From: JBGTKH01 sp041744735 | GTDB taxonomy: Bacteria; Planctomycetota; Planctomycetia; Pirellulales; Pirellulaceae | Direction: 5' to 3' | Assembly (NCBI GenBank): GCA_041744735.1 | Contig: JBGTKH010000656.1 | Location: 1-8,419 of the forward strand | DNA: 8,419 bases | Shown: piece by piece, positions 6,569-8,419 of the stretch | How the letters are laid out: each line of letters opens with the position of its first letter | Numbering within the stretch: position 1 is the first letter of the stretch | Notes under the pieces: model-generated | The model's input: the letters and a program-made list of their open reading frames with translations, nothing else | Databases searched by the model: none | What the model was told of the DNA's origin: nothing | Program-made: the position numbers and the translations under genes

Positions 6569-7744
6569 CTATCGCGTCAGCCAACTGCCTTGTGCGTAGT
6601 CGGATGCGATCGACGTGCGCGGCACCTCGACGGGCAGCGGCTGGATGTCGAACGTGATGCCTTCGAGAGTATACGACCGCAGTCCGACCGCGCCCATGCC
6701 CGGCAACGGCTGCTGCTGGCCGCCGTAGGTTTGCATGACGGCGTGAATCGCCGGGTTGATTTCCGTCTTCCCGTCCATCCGCGGCGTGCCCACGTAATCG
6801 AACGAGCCGATGGTGACGATGCTCTCGTGCAGGTCGTGGAATTCGTATGCGTCAACGCCGCGGCGCCGCAAAGCCAAGGTCAGCCGATGAGCCTTGTCCG
6901 CCGCCACGGCCAGCGCGCTTTCGCCCGAATCCCGGGAACTCCAAGGCCACAACGAATGTGTCGAGCCTTCGAGCGTGGTGATTTCGTCGACGTGCATCGT
7001 GTCTTTGCCGCGGAACGTCGCCACGCGCACCGTGAACTTGCCGGGACAGTTTAGCAAGCTGTGCTCGACGTCCTTGTTCATTTTGACGACCAGCGGATCG
7101 AGGGTCTTCGGCGCGAAGTACTCGTCCGGCAACAGCGGATTGCGCGTGACAAAGGCGGCGCGCATCGGGCCTTTGTTCTTCACGTCAGGATCGGGGCTAA
7201 TGCGGCGTTGGATTTCCCGCAGCACACCCATGCGCTGGCTGGTTTTTGACTGCTCGTTCAATTCCAGGCATTCGGGCCGCGCGTATTTGATCTTCTGCAG
7301 CACCTTCTGAGCCTCGGGGTCGTCGACCAGCGGAAAGTCGCCGACCAGCACCGCCACTTCATCGAACTTCGACGCGTGCATGTGCTTCATCCGCTTCGGT
7401 TCGCCGTAGCGATCGAAGCCCAGCCCCTGCACGGGCTCGCTGAAATCAAACTCCCGTCGATGCGTGTAAGCCGGCAGTTTAAAGCGTTTGCGCAACTCGA
7501 GCACCAAATCATGAGCCTGGCGTTCAGCCCCCTCGCCCGCAAACGAAGCAGCCATAATCATCCACGGCCCGTGCTCTTCGCGCAGCGTATAAATTTTGTT
7601 CGGGTCCGCTTCGACGTGCTTGAACGGAATGAGAAAAGCCAGTGGTGGCCCGCCGAGCGCAGGCGCACCAATACTAAGCAATACTCCCGAAGTGATCGCT
7701 AGTCTCCAGACAAACCGTAGATCGAGTGACGTGCGGATCAACAT
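6569..7744 (-). CDS. Secreted protein with two SPOR-like modules
   Basis: A 391-aa protein with a signal peptide (Arg-rich start, hydrophobic LAITSGVLLSIGAPALG, likely cut after G31). Two regions resemble SPOR domains. The first is about 59-138 (GPWMIMAASFAGEGAERQAH ... LRKRFKLPAYTH ... EVAVLVGDF). The second is about 236-315 (KFTVRVATFRG ... AADKAHRLTLALRRRGVDAY ... SIVTIGSF). Each has the strand-helix-strand outline and a closing VxVGxF/VTIGSF strand. SPOR domains bind denuded peptidoglycan glycan strands, so an envelope role is plausible but only inferred. The C-terminus has a Gly/Gln/Pro stretch (GGQQQPLPGMGAVG, 341-354) and ends in a probably extended segment. The ATG is preceded by AAAGGG with 5-nt spacing. 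It is probably monocistronic, since rdgB lies 257 nt downstream across two repeat elements. Confidence 0.8.
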   Translation of the reverse strand: MLIRTSLDLRFVWRLAITSGVLLSIGAPALGGPPLAFLIPFKHVEADPNKIYTLREEHGPWMIMAASFAGEGAERQAHDLVLELRKRFKLPAYTHRREFDFSEPVQGLGFDRYGEPKRMKHMHASKFDEVAVLVGDFPLVDDPEAQKVLQKIKYARPECLELNEQSKTSQRMGVLREIQRRISPDPDVKNKGPMRAAFVTRNPLLPDEYFAPKTLDPLVVKMNKDVEHSLLNCPGKFTVRVATFRGKDTMHVDEITTLEGSTHSLWPWSSRDSGESALAVAADKAHRLTLALRRRGVDAYEFHDLHESIVTIGSFDYVGTPRMDGKTEINPAIHAVMQTYGGQQQPLPGMGAVGLRSYTLEGITFDIQPLPVEVPRTSIASDYAQGSWLTR

Positions 7745-8097
7745 CCTGACCCTTTCCCATATTGGTTGCCGGCCCGGACTTGACGATGGGCCAGAGCTGA
7801 GACGAGAGCGCGGGAGAGTAACAGATGTCCGGCCGCGCGGCTAGCCGCATTTCTCGGCCACCACCGCAGTGCTTTGTCACGCATGAGAATTTGGGTTGAA
7901 CTGTGAGCCGATGGCGCTAGCCACGGGTGTTTTTGCTGCCCGCCCGACCCGAAGCTAGCGCGTTCGGCTCACCCGAAAATCAAGCTGTGACAAAGCACTA
8001 GAAAATGGGTATGGCGGGTGGTATAGCTCCAGCCACGGGTTTAAACTGCTGCTGCAATTCTTAGATTTGGCTCTCCCAAGCCGGAGGTAGTCTGTGA
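7745..8097. other. Gene-free interval with palindromes
   Basis: No supportable coding region lies in these 353 nt. Part of the stretch next to 7745 should carry the promoter and leader of the secreted-protein gene, but I could not pick out convincing -35/-10 boxes. The rest holds the 132-bp palindrome, the AGCCACGGGT copy and the start of the 8-bp-flanked palindrome. Confidence 0.6.
7868..7999. repeat. 132-bp nested palindrome, MITE/REP-like
   Basis: The outer ends are AGTGCTTTGTCAC (7868-7880) and its perfect reverse complement (7987-7999). Within them a second pair of 26-nt arms (7903-7928 and 7947-7972) match at 22 of 26 positions, around an 18-nt loop (7929-7946). The linkers between outer and inner arms differ in length, so the outer repeats act as discrete termini. 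No flanking target duplication is visible. The inner arm (GTGAGCCGATGGCGCTAGCC) resembles a repeat I recall from planctomycete intergenic regions. A partial further copy, AGCCACGGGT, appears at 8031-8040. Confidence 0.65.
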
Positions 8098-8105
8098 TCA
8101 CAGAC
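8090..8105. repeat. 16-bp perfect palindrome between 8-bp direct repeats
   Basis: GTCTGTGATCACAGAC is a perfect palindrome. It sits inside a 24-bp segment (8086-8109, GGTAGT...ACCACT) bordered by AAGCCGGA at 8078-8085 and 8110-8117. The palindrome also supplies the TGA (8100-8098) that ends the transposase reading frame. It could be a footprint of a small insertion, a dimeric protein-binding site, or chance. Confidence 0.5.
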
Positions 8106-8418
8106 CACTAAGCCGGAAACTGACTGCGGCTCCGGTTGCTAGAGGTGGGTGATGAGCGGTCACAGCAATACGATTCTCCCCGACGAGGTACGGCCGGGCT
8201 TGCCAACTCAGACCGCAGGCTGCGCGACGAAGTCGAATACCGTGAGCCTTGATCAAGTTTTCGGCCACCAGCATGGCCGCTCCGCGGAGCTTGCGGTTGC
8301 ACTGTCGAACGAGGCCGCCGTCGGCGCGATCGACTTCATCACTTTGGTAGCGCGCGGGGAACAGACCGGCGCGCCCGGTGATCGCGCGGGCCGAAGCATA
8401 ATGCTCGATCGGTCCGGC
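8098..8418 (-). pseudogene. IS110-family transposase, degraded C-terminal fragment
   Basis: Reading from the right edge, 106 codons are open to a TGA at 8100-8098. The first 60 residues match the C-terminal (Transposase_20) part of IS110 transposases as found in planctomycetes: AGPIEHYASARAITGRAGLF, then PARYQSDEVDRADGGLVRQC, then NRKLRGAAMLVAENLIKAHG. The Ser of YQSD sits where the family's catalytic serine is expected, and NRKLR matches the conserved 'GNRxLRxAL' helix. After residue 60 the usual 'xFRxLAxxWxxxGKDP...RFxRIAYxMVAG' tail is not recognisable; the frame drifts into IRLRRAACGLSWQARPYLVG and ends in the palindromic repeat. This suggests a decayed element whose N-terminal RuvC-like DEDD domain lies beyond the window, if it is still present. 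Confidence 0.75.
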
Positions 8419-8419
8419 T

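Noticed and set aside
8108..8302. 64-codon minus-strand frame
   Set aside because: A Ser/Arg-rich out-of-frame shadow of the IS110 fragment.

Overview
The window looks like a planctomycete chromosome of the Pirellulales/Gemmatales type. The evidence is a large secreted protein combining PSCyt1, DUF1549 (PSCyt2) and DUF1553 (PSD1), a combination very characteristic of planctomycetes; a WD40 array with the 'FHDxPVTxAEFSPDGRRVVTAS' flavour found in planctomycete kinase-linked WD40 proteins; an IS110-type transposase tail in its planctomycete form; and several palindromic intergenic repeats. No database search could be run, so all family assignments come from recognised motifs.

Left part (1-1474, minus strand): a decayed WD40-repeat gene. 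Its 5' part (566-1474) stops at an in-frame TGA where every other repeat has Arg or Ser. The same frame then continues through more WD40 repeats to about position 170. There WD40 homology breaks off inside a repeat, and the sequence becomes the leader of a new, strongly SD-led ORF (starting at 72, running off the left edge) that looks like the N-terminus of a transposase. The simplest reading is a WD40 gene hit by a mobile element and by a nonsense mutation.

Centre (1532-5479): a divergently transcribed 1128-aa exported PSCyt1/DUF1549/DUF1553 protein with two CxxCH motifs, followed 13 nt later by a 91-aa zinc-ribbon protein. The latter overlaps tail-to-tail, by 31 nt, a 100-aa two-TM membrane protein on the minus strand that has a recognisable sigma70-like promoter.

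Right part (5685-7744, minus strand): rdgB/HAM1 (ITP/XTP pyrophosphatase), and upstream of it a 391-aa secreted protein with two SPOR-like modules. The 257-nt gap between them holds an 81-bp MITE-like element with 11-bp inverted ends and 8-bp flanking direct repeats, then a perfect 12-bp stem-loop.

Right edge (7745-8419): no intact gene. It contains a 132-bp nested palindrome (7868-7999), a 16-bp perfect palindrome between 8-bp direct repeats (8078-8117), and the degraded C-terminal end of an IS110-family transposase.

I see no convincing new multi-gene system. The most unusual content is the group of small palindromic, probably mobilised elements and the doubly broken WD40 gene. The genes do not form one pathway: PSD1 with the zinc-ribbon protein could be co-transcribed, and the three minus-strand genes at 5177-7744 are separated by 205-257 nt gaps and probably have separate promoters.
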